DNA of 64,000 bases. Origin: Acidovorax delafieldii. Its GTDB lineage: Bacteria > Pseudomonadota > Gammaproteobacteria > Burkholderiales > Burkholderiaceae_C. Made by a program: the position numbers and the translations under genes. The first letter of the stretch is position 1, and the number at the start of each line of letters is the position of its first letter. This document shows, piece after piece, positions 19,242 through 31,063 of this stretch. The notes below the pieces were generated by a model, which saw only the letters and a program-made list of their open reading frames with translations, was not told the DNA's origin and ran no database searches. The DNA is taken from positions 62,001 to 126,000 of the forward strand of contig NZ_VJWE01000017.1 in the NCBI RefSeq assembly GCF_007993815.1, in the 5' to 3' direction.

Positions 19242-20366
19242 TCAACTGCGGTGCGGGCGCGCTGGCGAATGGCGCGGCAGTGTTACCTGAAAGGTGGTGA
19301 CATTGTCTTGCGACCTGGCTTCGATGGTTCCACGGTGGGCCCGCACGATCTGGTGTGCAATAAAAAGCCCCAGCCCCAGACCCTGGTGGCGGCCAGGCTC
19401 GCGTTCTCCTCCCCGGAAAGGGTCGAACAAATGCGGTAACAGCTCTTGGGGTATGGTGCCGCCGTTGGCCACCGTGATGCTCACCTGCTCGGCGCGGGTC
19501 CCGTCCACCGCAATCCGTACGGGGTGGTCGGCGCTGCCGTGGTGCAGTGCATTGCCGACCAGATTGGTGACCACCTGGCACAGGCGCTCCGCATCCCAGG
19601 TGCCTGCCAGGTCTCCCTGCAGGGTGGAATCGATGGGGCGTTCCGGGTGGCTGGTGGCCACCTCCTCCAGCGTGCGCTGCACCAGCGCCTGCATGTGGGC
19701 AGGGCCCAGCTGAAGGGCCAGCCCACCCGCCTGGCGGATGCGGGTCACGTCCAGCAGGTCTTCGATCATGTGGCCCATGCGCTGGCTGGTGCCCAGCACC
19801 CGGTCGGCCATGAGCACTGCCTTGTCGGGGGGCGGCTGGCGCTTGAGCACGGTGGCCGCCGCAACGATGGACTGCAGCGGTGTGCGAAGGTCGTGGCTCA
19901 GCACGGCCATGAACATTTCGTTGATGCGCAAGGCCTCGGTGCGCGCGCGCAGCTCGTGCGCCAGCGCCTGCTTGCGCCGGTGCAGTTCAAAGAACACGCT
20001 CGCCTTGTTGGTGAGCATGTGCGGGTCGATGGGTTTGTAGAGAAAGTCCACCGCCCCGCTCTCGTACCCCCGGAACTGCCAGTTCTGCTCGCGTGAGCCC
20101 GCCGTCATGAATATGAGCGGAATGTGCCGGGTGCGCTCGCTGCCCCGGATCAGTTCCGCCAGCTCGAAGCCGTTCATGTCGGGCATCTGCACGTCCAGCA
20201 AGGCCAGGGCCACGTCGTCATGGGCCAGCAGCAGTTCCAGGGCCTCGGGGCCCGACTGGGCCTTGAGGATGTCCAGCCCGTCACGCTGCAGCAGCGCCTC
20301 CAGGGCGATGAGGTTTTCCTCGACATCGTCGACGAGCAGGCATTTGGTGCGGTCGGTCTGGGGCAT
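19242..20366 (-). CDS. Receiver-histidine kinase hybrid (REC-HisKA-HATPase)
   Basis: A 374-residue soluble two-component protein. A receiver domain (residues 1 to about 125, phospho-acceptor D58 in LLDVQMPDMNGFE) precedes a HisKA domain with H158 in SHDLRTPLQ and a HATPase domain ending in GLGLGLFIAHQIV. There is no sensor or membrane segment, so its input must be phosphoryl transfer to D58. It is the last gene of the minus-strand signalling block. The likely donor is the large hybrid kinase encoded at its start; this is inferred from the context. Confidence 0.9.
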   Translation of the reverse strand: MPQTDRTKCLLVDDVEENLIALEALLQRDGLDILKAQSGPEALELLLAHDDVALALLDVQMPDMNGFELAELIRGSERTRHIPLIFMTAGSREQNWQFRGYESGAVDFLYKPIDPHMLTNKASVFFELHRRKQALAHELRARTEALRINEMFMAVLSHDLRTPLQSIVAAATVLKRQPPPDKAVLMADRVLGTSQRMGHMIEDLLDVTRIRQAGGLALQLGPAHMQALVQRTLEEVATSHPERPIDSTLQGDLAGTWDAERLCQVVTNLVGNALHHGSADHPVRIAVDGTRAEQVSITVANGGTIPQELLPHLFDPFRGGEREPGRHQGLGLGLFIAHQIVRAHRGTIEARSQDNVTTFQVTLPRHSPARPHRS

Positions 20367-20418
20367 GGGCGGTGGGGAGGGTGGGTGGGGTTCTCAGAGA
20401 GGGACGCATGCGCCCGGA

Positions 20419-21042
20419 TCAAAGCTGCTGTTGCTGGTGCAGGTCCGCCAGCAGCCTTGCAATGCCTTCAGGGGGCAGGATTTGGTGAACTGCCAAGGCC
20501 GCAATGGCTGCCTGCGGCATGGTGGGCATGCTGGCACTGGCAGGGTCTTGCACGATGGTGAGGCCGCCCGCCGCCTGAATGGTCTGCAGGCCGTGCACGC
20601 CGTCTTCGTTGGCGCCCGACAGCAGAATGCCCACCAGCCGGGGGCCGTAGTGGTCTGCCGCTGATTCGAACAGCACGTCGATGGAGGGGCGCGAAAAATG
20701 CAGGGGCGGGTCCACCGACAGCCCCACGTGCGGGCCCTGGGGCCCGGCATCGACCAGCAGGTGGTAGTCCGGTGGCGCAAAGCTCACCGATCCTGGCGTG
20801 ATGGCATCCTTGTCCTGCGCCTCGCGCAGCGGCAGGGCGCAGCGGGGCTGAAAAATCTCCACCAGCAGGCTGCGCCGGTCCCGGGGCAGGTGCAGCACCA
20901 CCAGCACCGCCGCCTGCAGCGTGGCGGGCAGTGCGGGCAGCAGTTCCAGCAAGGCGTCGATACCGCCCGAGGACCCGCCCACCACGATGGCGGCGTAGCC
21001 CCCCGGGGGCACTGGCCTGGGTGCGCGGTCGGCGCTGCTCAC
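20419..21042 (-). CDS. CheB-type protein-glutamate methylesterase, catalytic domain only
   Basis: A 207-residue CheB methylesterase domain without the usual N-terminal receiver. The Ser-His-Asp triad is visible in VGGSSGGIDAL, VVLHLPRD and LSGANEDGVHG. The start is a GTG at 21042 overlapping the cheR stop (GTGA), so it is translationally coupled. CheB enzymes demethylate or deamidate chemoreceptors. No receptor gene is nearby, so the substrate is open: it may act on the adjacent kinase or on distant receptors. Confidence 0.9.
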   Translation of the reverse strand: MSSADRAPRPVPPGGYAAIVVGGSSGGIDALLELLPALPATLQAAVLVVLHLPRDRRSLLVEIFQPRCALPLREAQDKDAITPGSVSFAPPDYHLLVDAGPQGPHVGLSVDPPLHFSRPSIDVLFESAADHYGPRLVGILLSGANEDGVHGLQTIQAAGGLTIVQDPASASMPTMPQAAIAALAVHQILPPEGIARLLADLHQQQQL

Positions 21043-21875
21043 AGCCCGGCCTTCTTGCGGTAGATGCGGTCTTGCAGCACGAAGTCGTCGAACGCATCGG
21101 TGTGTGCCGAAAACCGCAGCGACTCCTTGGAGCCCAGGCCCAGAAACCCCCGGTGGCACAGTGACTCGCGGAACAGCCCCAGGGCGCGGTCCTGCAGGTC
21201 GCGCTCGAAGTAGATGAGCACATTGCGGCACGACACCAGATGGACTTCGGCGAACACGCTGTCGGTGGCCAGGCTGTGATCGGAGAACACCATGTGCTCA
21301 CGCAGCCCCTTGTCGAACACCACGCGGCCATAGGCGGCCGCGTAGTAGTCCGACAACGAGCTGCGCGCGCCGGAGCGCGCATGGTTCTCGGTGAACGCCG
21401 CCACCCGCGACACGTCGAACACGCCCGACTCGGCGGCGCGCAGCGCGTGCGGGTTGATGTCGGTAGCGTAGATCAGGGTGCGGTCCAGCAGGCCTTCTTC
21501 CTGCAGCAGGATGGCCAGCGAATACACCTCCTCCCCCGCGCTGCATCCGGCCACCCAGACCTTGAGCGATGGGTAGGTGCGCAGCAGCGGCACCACCTCC
21601 TGGCGCAGCGCCTGGAAGTAACTCGGGTCGCGGAACATGTCGCTCACCTGCACGGTGAGGTATTCGAGCAGCGCAGGGAACACGGCGGGTTCGTGCAGCA
21701 CGCGGTCCTGCAGCTGCGACAGCGTCTTGCAGTCAAACTGCACCAGCGCCGACGCCAACCGCCGCTTGAGCGACGCCTGCGCGTAGCCCCGGAAGTCGTA
21801 GTGGTAGCGGTGGTAGATCGCATCGATCAGCAGGCGCTGCTCGATGTCTGCGGTGCGGGCCTTGCGGTGCGGCAT
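21039..21875 (-). CDS. CheR-type protein-glutamate methyltransferase
   Basis: A 278-residue S-adenosylmethionine-dependent methyltransferase of the CheR family. The N-terminal helical domain (DAIYHRYHYDFRGYAQASLKRRL) contacts the substrate. The SAM site is in VWVAGCSAGEEVYSLAILL and ATDINPHAL, and SCRNVLIYF is conserved. The start at 21875 (MPHRKART) gives the family N-terminus; an ATG at 21899 would overlap the end of the kinase gene. It is coupled to the cheB-type gene downstream. Confidence 0.9.
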   Translation of the reverse strand: MPHRKARTADIEQRLLIDAIYHRYHYDFRGYAQASLKRRLASALVQFDCKTLSQLQDRVLHEPAVFPALLEYLTVQVSDMFRDPSYFQALRQEVVPLLRTYPSLKVWVAGCSAGEEVYSLAILLQEEGLLDRTLIYATDINPHALRAAESGVFDVSRVAAFTENHARSGARSSLSDYYAAAYGRVVFDKGLREHMVFSDHSLATDSVFAEVHLVSCRNVLIYFERDLQDRALGLFRESLCHRGFLGLGSKESLRFSAHTDAFDDFVLQDRIYRKKAGL

Positions 21876-21883
21876 GGCGGGGC

Positions 21884-25327
<3,444 letters not shown>

Positions 25328-25523
25328 GCGTGGGTGCCCCAGAGGGCGGTGCGTTGGCGGAACGAGCGGAGACTTTAACGGGTTTTGTGCTCGCGCTGGG
25401 GCTGTTACCTGGCCCCGGGGATGCGTGCCCCAGTCGCGGCGCTGCTGCTACATTCTGTGCGCCCGTGGCCCGCCACCCGCCGCAGCGTCTTGCTGCTGAG
25501 CCTGCTCTTGTAATGGTCCCATC

Positions 25524-26417
25524 ATGTCGTCGTCCCCTGTTTCCCCCCGCAGCCGTTTTTCGCTCTATCTCGACCTGATCCGCTGGGACCGCCCTGCTGG
25601 CTGGCTGGTGTGCCTGTGGCCCACGCTGAGCGCGCTCTGGATTGCGGCCGACGGCTTCCCGGGCTGGCACCTGCTGGCGGTGTTTGTGCTGGGCACCATC
25701 CTCATGCGCAGCGCGGGCTGCTGTGTGAACGACGTGGCCGACCGCGACTTTGACAAGCACGTCAAGCGCACGGCGCAGCGCCCGGTGACCACCGGTGCGG
25801 TGTCGGTGAAGGAGGCGCTGGGCCTGGGCGCGGTGCTGGCGCTGGTGTCTTTTGGCCTGGTGCTCACCACCAACGCTGCCGCCATCGCATGGTCGGTACC
25901 CGCCGTGCTGGTGGCCATTGCCTACCCGTTCACCAAACGCATCATCTCCATGCCGCAAGCGGTGCTGGGCATTGCGTTCAACTTCGGCATCGTCATCGCG
26001 TTTGCCGCTGTGCAGGGCAGCGTGCCCGCCGTGGCGTGGTGGATGTGGCTGGGCAATATGTTCTGGGTGCTGGCCTACGACACCGAATACGCGATGGTGG
26101 ACCGCGACGACGACCTGAAGATCGGCATCAAGACCTCGGCCATCACCCTGGGGCGGCTGGATGTGGCCGCCATCGTGGTGTTCTATCTGCTTTTCTTGGG
26201 AATTTGGGCGGTAGCGCTACAACCATATGCCCTGGGTGCTATTTTTTATGTAGCGCTTGCGGTGGCGTTGGCCCAGGCCGTGTGGCACTTCACGCTGATC
26301 CGCACCCGCACCCGCGAGGGCTGCTTCAAGGCGTTCCGCATCAACCACTGGCTGGGCGCCACGGTGTTTGCGGGCATTGCGGGCAGTTACCTCGTGCGCG
26401 CAATGCTCACCAATTGA
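25524..26417 (+). CDS. ubiA: 4-hydroxybenzoate polyprenyltransferase
   Basis: A 297-residue integral membrane prenyltransferase that attaches the polyprenyl chain to 4-hydroxybenzoate in ubiquinone synthesis. The two Asp-rich motifs that bind the Mg-diphosphate are present: NDVADRDFD and [12 protein letters not shown]. About eight or nine hydrophobic helices follow the family pattern. Codons 229-242 ([14 protein letters not shown]) are encoded by a reverse copy of the dispersed repeat, and the stop TGA is the start of another copy. The family length is kept, so the enzyme is probably active. Confidence 0.96.
   Translation: MSSSPVSPRSRFSLYLDLIRWDRPAGWLVCLWPTLSALWIAADGFPGWHLLAVFVLGTILMRSAGCCVNDVADRDFDKHVKRTAQRPVTTGAVSVKEALGLGAVLALVSFGLVLTTNAAAIAWSVPAVLVAIAYPFTKRIISMPQAVLGIAFNFGIVIAFAAVQGSVPAVAWWMWLGNMFWVLAYDTEYAMVDRDDDLKIGIKTSAITLGRLDVAAIVVFYLLFLGIWAVALQPYALGAIFYVALAVALAQAVWHFTLIRTRTREGCFKAFRINHWLGATVFAGIAGSYLVRAMLTN
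26208..26249 (-). repeat. Dispersed repeat inside ubiA, copy 3 (reverse)
   Basis: Read on the minus strand, this gives ATAGCACCCAGGGCATATG...GTAGCGCTACCGCCC, clearly the same element as copy 1 (ATAGCTGCTGGAGCATATG...GGCGCTACCAGCCC). It lies wholly inside the ubiA reading frame and encodes part of a predicted membrane segment. Confidence 0.75.
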
Positions 26418-26456
26418 TAGCGGTTAGCGCTTGATCGACTAGCGCTACCGCCCCAA
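26413..26456 (+). repeat. Dispersed repeat between ubiA and proC, copy 4
   Basis: TTGATAGCGGTTAGCGCTTG...CTAGCGCTACCGCCCC. The TGA inside TTGATAGC is the ubiA stop codon. The element fills the whole 43-base gap between the convergent ubiA and proC genes, about 165 bases from copy 3 in the opposite orientation. Confidence 0.75.
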
Positions 26457-26460
26457 AACA

Positions 26461-27297
26461 TCAAGATCCGAACTCGTTGCCCAATTCGTTGGCACGTTTT
26501 TCGGCCGCGCGCATGGCGGCCTCGAACGCCTGCGACACGCCGCTGGCTTCCATCGACTGCAGGGCCGCGTAGGTGGTGCCGCCCTTGGAGGTGACGCGTT
26601 CACGCAGCACGGCCGGGGGTTCATGGGAGCGGCGGGCCAGCTCCGAGGCGCCCACAAAGGTGCCCACGGCCAGCTGGTGCGCCTGCGCTTCGGTCAGGCC
26701 CATGCCCACACCAGCGCGCGTCATGGCTTCGAGGAAATAGAACACATAGGCCGGGCCCGAGCCCGACAGGGCTGTGACGGCGTCGAGCTGCGTCTCGTTC
26801 TCCACCCACAGGAATTCGCCGGTGGACGCCATGATGGCTTCCACGCTCTGGCGCTCGGCGCTGGTTACGGCGGGGCGCGCGTAGATCGCGCTCATGCCCT
26901 TGCCTACCAGCGCGGGTGTATTGGGCATGGTGCGCACGATGCGCTCGGTGCCCAGCCACTGAGCGATGCTGTCCGAGCGGATGCCAGCGGCCACGCTCAG
27001 GTGCAGGGCTTGCGGGGTGTGCGCCTTGGCCTGTGCGGCGGCGTCCTTGAAGGTCTGGGGCTTGACCGCCCAGACCGCGATGCTGGCGCGCTGCAGTGCA
27101 GCGCCCGCCTCGGGCTGCGCCGTGAGTCCAAAGTTCTTGAGCAACGCCTCGCGCGTGGGGGCGTAGGGCTCGACCACCTCGATCTGGCTCACGGGGTGGC
27201 CCTGGCCGATCAGGCCGCCGATGATGGCGCTGGCCATGTTACCGCCGCCGATGAAGGCGATGGTGGGGAGGTTTGGGGAGGCAGTGGTCTGGCTCAT
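26461..27297 (-). CDS. proC: Pyrroline-5-carboxylate reductase
   Basis: A 278-residue NAD(P)H-dependent reductase that makes L-proline from pyrroline-5-carboxylate. It has an N-terminal Rossmann motif IAFIGGGNMASAIIGGL (residues 13-29), the VKPQTF segment, and the family signature ALSGSGPAYVFYFLEAM...GLTEAQAHQLA. The start at 27297 is the first methionine giving the family N-terminus; a longer open frame upstream is not conserved. The neighbourhood with ubiA is probably only positional. Confidence 0.96.
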   Translation of the reverse strand: MSQTTASPNLPTIAFIGGGNMASAIIGGLIGQGHPVSQIEVVEPYAPTREALLKNFGLTAQPEAGAALQRASIAVWAVKPQTFKDAAAQAKAHTPQALHLSVAAGIRSDSIAQWLGTERIVRTMPNTPALVGKGMSAIYARPAVTSAERQSVEAIMASTGEFLWVENETQLDAVTALSGSGPAYVFYFLEAMTRAGVGMGLTEAQAHQLAVGTFVGASELARRSHEPPAVLRERVTSKGGTTYAALQSMEASGVSQAFEAAMRAAEKRANELGNEFGS

Positions 27298-27455
27298 GGT
27301 GCGTGCAGGCAAGGTGGCAAACAAGGAAGGGCCACGATGGTAGCGCCGCCGGGCCGTCAGTCCATGTCTGCAGCGGCGACAGCGGCAGGACTCATGGGAG
27401 GAAAGACGGGCTACTGGGACGGCAGAGACCTTGTCACCCCAGCGCCGCGGGGACC

Positions 27456-28949
27456 TCAGGCTGCCGTAGTTTGGCGCACGGCGTGTTCCCAGTTCGCCAT
27501 CAGCTCCTGCGCACGCGCGCTGCTGAGCGTGGGCACAAAGCGGCGGTCGGCGCGCCACAGCCGCGAGAGTTCATCCGTGCTACGGTACACGCCGCTCGAC
27601 AGCCCTGCCAGGTAGGCTGCGCCCAGGGCCGTGGTCTCGATGACGGCCGGCCGCACCACCGGGATGCCCAGCAGGTCGGCCTGGAACTGCATCAGCAGGT
27701 CGTTGATGCAGGCGCCGCCGTCCACGCGCAGTTCGCTCACGGGCGCACCGCCAGCGGCCACGGCGTCGCGGCTCATGGCCAGCAGCAGGGCGGCGCTCTG
27801 GTAGGCAATGCTTTCGAGCGCCGCGCGCGCAATGTGGCCCAGCGTGGTGCCACGCGTGAGGCCCGTGATGGTGCCGCGTGCGTCAGGCTTCCAGTAGGGG
27901 GCGCCCAGGCCGGTGAAGGCGGGCACCATCATCACGCCGCCCGAATCGGGCACGCTTTGGGCCAGTGACTCCACCTCGTTGCTGGTGGAGATGGCGCGCA
28001 GCCCGTCGCGCAGCCACTGCACCACCGCGCCGCCGACAAACACACTGCCTTCCATCGCAAATTCAGGTTGCGCCGTCGCCTGCGCTGCGCTGGTGGTGAG
28101 CAGGCCGTTCTGCGAGGTCTGGAACGTGCTGCCCGTGTGCATGAGCATGAAGCAGCCCGTGCCATAGGTGTTCTTGGCCATGCCGGCGGTGAAACAGGCC
28201 TGGCCGAACAGCGCGCTTTGCTGGTCGCCCGCTACGCCGCCAATGCGGATGGCGTGGCCCAGCAGGTCGGCCGCGATGTCGCCAAAGTGGGCGCTGGACG
28301 GCAGCACCTCGGGCATCAGCGCCTTGGGAATGCGCAGCAGCGCCAGCAGCTCGTCGTCCCACTGGTTGGTGTGCACATTGAACAGCATGGTGCGCGAGGC
28401 GTTGCTCACATCCGTCACGTGCACTTTGCCGTGTGTGAGCTTCCACATCAGCCAGCTGTCCACCGTGCCAAAGGCCAGCTCGCCGCGCTCGGCCGCTTGC
28501 CGCGCGCCGGGCACATGGTCCAGCATCCACTGCAGTTTGGTGCCGGAGAAGTAGGCGTCCACCAGCAGGCCGGTCTTGGCCCGGATGGTGGCGGCATGGC
28601 CTTGTTCGCGCAGCTGGGCGCAGGCGGGTTCGGCGCGCCGGTCCTGCCACACGATAGCGTGGTGCACGGGCTGGCCGGTCTGGCGGTTCCACAGCACGGT
28701 GGTCTCGCGCTGGTTGGTGATGCCGACGGCGCGTATGTCGCTGGCCGCAATGCCCGCCTTGGCCAGCGCATCGCGCGCGGTGGTGATCTGGGTGCGCCAG
28801 ATCTCCAGCGGGTCGTGCTCCACCCAGCCGGGCTGGGGGTAGATCTGCGGCAGCTCCAGCTGCGCCTGCGCCACGATGTGGCCGCCTTCGTCAAAAACGA
28901 TGCTGCGGGAGCTGGAGGTGCCTTGGTCGAGAGCGAGCAGGTAGGTCAT
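27456..28949 (-). CDS. glpK: Glycerol kinase
   Basis: A 497-residue FGGY-family kinase that traps glycerol as sn-glycerol 3-phosphate. Visible motifs: [15 protein letters not shown] (ATP site), [22 protein letters not shown], and the C-terminal [26 protein letters not shown]-type signature region. Length is typical. It shares a minus-strand unit with glpR (21 bases apart). With the divergent ABC importer and glpD it makes a full glycerol pathway. Confidence 0.97.
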   Translation of the reverse strand: MTYLLALDQGTSSSRSIVFDEGGHIVAQAQLELPQIYPQPGWVEHDPLEIWRTQITTARDALAKAGIAASDIRAVGITNQRETTVLWNRQTGQPVHHAIVWQDRRAEPACAQLREQGHAATIRAKTGLLVDAYFSGTKLQWMLDHVPGARQAAERGELAFGTVDSWLMWKLTHGKVHVTDVSNASRTMLFNVHTNQWDDELLALLRIPKALMPEVLPSSAHFGDIAADLLGHAIRIGGVAGDQQSALFGQACFTAGMAKNTYGTGCFMLMHTGSTFQTSQNGLLTTSAAQATAQPEFAMEGSVFVGGAVVQWLRDGLRAISTSNEVESLAQSVPDSGGVMMVPAFTGLGAPYWKPDARGTITGLTRGTTLGHIARAALESIAYQSAALLLAMSRDAVAAGGAPVSELRVDGGACINDLLMQFQADLLGIPVVRPAVIETTALGAAYLAGLSSGVYRSTDELSRLWRADRRFVPTLSSARAQELMANWEHAVRQTTAA

Positions 28950-28970
28950 GAGGGCAAAGGATAGGTGAAG

Positions 28971-29735
28971 CTATGCAGCTACCGTGCAGATGACTTCAGC
29001 ATCTTGCAGAAGGGCCGGGAAGGGCTCGGGCGGTGGTGCATCGGTGAACAGGCGGTCGATCTGCGCCAGCGTGGCCAGTTGCACCATGGCCGGGCGGTTG
29101 AACTTGCTGAAGTCGGCTGCCAGCCAGACCTCGCGCGCGTGCTCGATGATGGTTTGCGCCACCTTCACCTCGCGGTAGTCGAAGTCGCGCAGCGACCCGT
29201 CCGGCTCGATGCCCGAAATGCCGATGAGCGCAATGTCCACCTTGAACTGGCGGATGAAGTCCACCGCCGCTTCGCCCACGATGCCCCGGTCACGGGCGCG
29301 CACCACGCCGCCGGCCACGATGACCTCGCACTCGGGGTTGCCGCTCAGGATCGCGGCCACGTTGAGGTTGTTGGTGATCACGCGCAGGCCCCGGTGGTGC
29401 AGCAGTGCCTTGGCAATTGCCTCGGTGGTGGTGCCGATGTTCAGGATCAGCGAGCAGTCGTTGGGTACCTGTTCGGCCACGGCGCGCGCAATGCGCGCTT
29501 TGCCTTCGGCATGCAGGTTTTCGCGCTGGGTGTGCGCCAGGTTCTCCACCGTGGAGCTGGGCACGCGCACGCCGCCATGAAAGCGCGTGAGCAGTCCCGA
29601 CTCCGCCAGGCGCTGCACATCGCGGCGCACCGTCTGCAGCGTGACCCCCAGGGTGTCGGCGAGTTGTTCCACCGTGGCGGACTTGCGCGCGCGCACTTCT
29701 TCGAGGAGTTGGAGTTGGCGGGGATTGGTGTTCAC
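28971..29735 (-). CDS. glpR: DeoR family repressor of glycerol metabolism
   Basis: A 254-residue DeoR-type regulator. The N-terminal helix-turn-helix (residues about 6-58, with SATVEQLADTLGVTLQTVRRD and the following RFHGGV) leads to the sugar-phosphate-sensing isomerase-like domain (NIGTTTEAIAKALL, GEAAVDFIRQF). The usual inducer of GlpR is glycerol 3-phosphate. It lies between glpK and the divergent transporter operon, so it probably represses both from the shared 235-base control region. Confidence 0.92.
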   Translation of the reverse strand: MNTNPRQLQLLEEVRARKSATVEQLADTLGVTLQTVRRDVQRLAESGLLTRFHGGVRVPSSTVENLAHTQRENLHAEGKARIARAVAEQVPNDCSLILNIGTTTEAIAKALLHHRGLRVITNNLNVAAILSGNPECEVIVAGGVVRARDRGIVGEAAVDFIRQFKVDIALIGISGIEPDGSLRDFDYREVKVAQTIIEHAREVWLAADFSKFNRPAMVQLATLAQIDRLFTDAPPPEPFPALLQDAEVICTVAA

Positions 29736-29970
29736 GGTGGGGTGTTGTGCGCAGTGTTATGTCACCGAATCGTAACGAATCTGAAACATTCGCTTTGGTG
29801 CCCGGTGGCACGCTAAAGACTGTAAATCGAACAAAAACGAATTGATTAAGGGTAAACCTTGATTCGATTCGAACAAAAAGGAACAAAAATGAAAAAGATC
29901 GAAATTTGAGGGCTGCCGTGCGTGTGTGCAGCCCTTTCACACAGGCCTCAGGGCCGGAAGAGGATGCTTC
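29736..29970 (+). promoter_or_regulatory. glp divergent control region with candidate GlpR sites and a short leader
   Basis: An AT-rich island in GC-rich DNA. Three related blocks, TCGAACAAAAACGAA (29828-29842), TTCGATTCGAACAAAAAGGA (29862-29881) and GAATCTGAAACATTC (29777-29791), share GAAC/GAAT half-sites of the kind DeoR proteins bind. A strong AAGGA ribosome site precedes a six-codon frame MKKIEI (29889-29909), followed directly by the stem GGGCTGC...GCAGCCC (29910-29934) and TTTC. This could be a leader peptide with an attenuator-like hairpin, or a relic. Exact promoter positions are not certain. Confidence 0.5.
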
Positions 29971-31062
29971 ATGCAGCTGGCGTTGGACAGCATCAGCAAA
30001 AAAGTCGGGGCGCAGACCTGGCTGTACGACATGAACCTGTCGCTGCAGCCCAATGCCGTGACGGTATTGCTGGGAGCGACCCAGGCGGGCAAGACCAGCC
30101 TGATGCGCATCATGGCCGGGCTGGATACGCCCACGTCGGGCACCGTCAAGGTCGATGGTGTGGATGTGACTGGCATGCCCGTGCGCGACCGCAATGTGGC
30201 CATGGTGTACCAGCAGTTCATCAACTACCCCTCGATGAAGGTGGCGGCCAACATTGCGTCGCCCCTGAAGCTGCGCGGTGAAAAGAACATCGACGCCAGG
30301 GTGCGTGAGATTGCGAGCCGCCTGCACATCGACATGTTTCTGGATCGTTACCCGGCCGAACTCTCCGGCGGGCAGCAGCAGCGTGTGGCGCTGGCGCGTG
30401 CGCTGGCCAAGGGTGCGCCGCTGATGCTGCTGGACGAGCCGCTGGTGAACCTGGACTACAAGCTGCGCGAAGAACTGCGCGAGGAGCTGACCCAGCTGTT
30501 TGCTGCCGGCCAGTCCACCGTGGTCTATGCCACCACCGAGCCGGGCGAGGCCCTGCTGCTGGGCGGCTACACCGCAGTGCTCGACGAAGGTCAGTTGCTG
30601 CAGTACGGCCCCACCGCCGAGGTGTTCCATTCCCCCAATTCGCTGCGTGTGGCGCGCGCTTTCAGCGACCCGCCCATGAACCTCATTGCTGCCTCGGCGG
30701 CCCCTTCCGGGGTGCGTCTGCAGGGTGGGGTGGAGCTGGCGGTGCATCTGCCGCAAGGGGTGGCCACGGCCGCAGGGCTCACGGCAGGCGTGCGCGCCAG
30801 TGCGCTGCGCGTGGTGGCCCGCCCGGGTGACATCAGTGTGGGCGGAGTGGTCGAGCTGGCCGAAATTTCGGGCTCCGACACCTTTGTGCACGCGGCCACA
30901 CCCTGGGGTGACCTGGTGGCGCAGTTGACCGGTGTGCATTACTTTGAACTGGGCACGCCCATCACGCTGCACCTGGACCCTGCCCAGGTCTATGTGTTTG
31001 GTGCTGATGGCCGACTGGCTTGGGCGCCCGCAAGGCCCGCTACTGCACAAGGAGGGCGCTGA
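29971..31062 (+). CDS. glpS: Glycerol ABC transporter ATPase 1 (GlpS-like)
   Basis: A 363-residue MalK-type ATPase with an ABC domain (residues 1 to about 235) and a C-terminal TOBE-like domain. Walker A is GATQAGKT (35-42), Q-loop in VYQQF, intact LSGGQ (131-135) and Walker B LMLLDE (151-156). The switch histidine is missing: the family VTHDQVEA reads ATTEPGEA here (T189 in place of His). Its partner glpT has the opposite defect. It heads the six-gene glycerol uptake operon described in Rhizobium as glpSTPQUV. The start at 29971 begins the conserved frame. Confidence 0.9.
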   Translation: MQLALDSISKKVGAQTWLYDMNLSLQPNAVTVLLGATQAGKTSLMRIMAGLDTPTSGTVKVDGVDVTGMPVRDRNVAMVYQQFINYPSMKVAANIASPLKLRGEKNIDARVREIASRLHIDMFLDRYPAELSGGQQQRVALARALAKGAPLMLLDEPLVNLDYKLREELREELTQLFAAGQSTVVYATTEPGEALLLGGYTAVLDEGQLLQYGPTAEVFHSPNSLRVARAFSDPPMNLIAASAAPSGVRLQGGVELAVHLPQGVATAAGLTAGVRASALRVVARPGDISVGGVVELAEISGSDTFVHAATPWGDLVAQLTGVHYFELGTPITLHLDPAQVYVFGADGRLAWAPARPATAQGGR

Positions 31063-31063
31063 C

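Noticed and set aside
25328-25523. Possible small gene between the hybrid kinase and ubiA
   Set aside because: Short frames exist but none has a ribosome site or recognisable sequence. The gap probably holds the two divergent promoters; no boxes could be fixed.
27298-27455. Possible gene or terminator between proC and glpK
   Set aside because: 158 bases without a supported frame, strong hairpin or T run.
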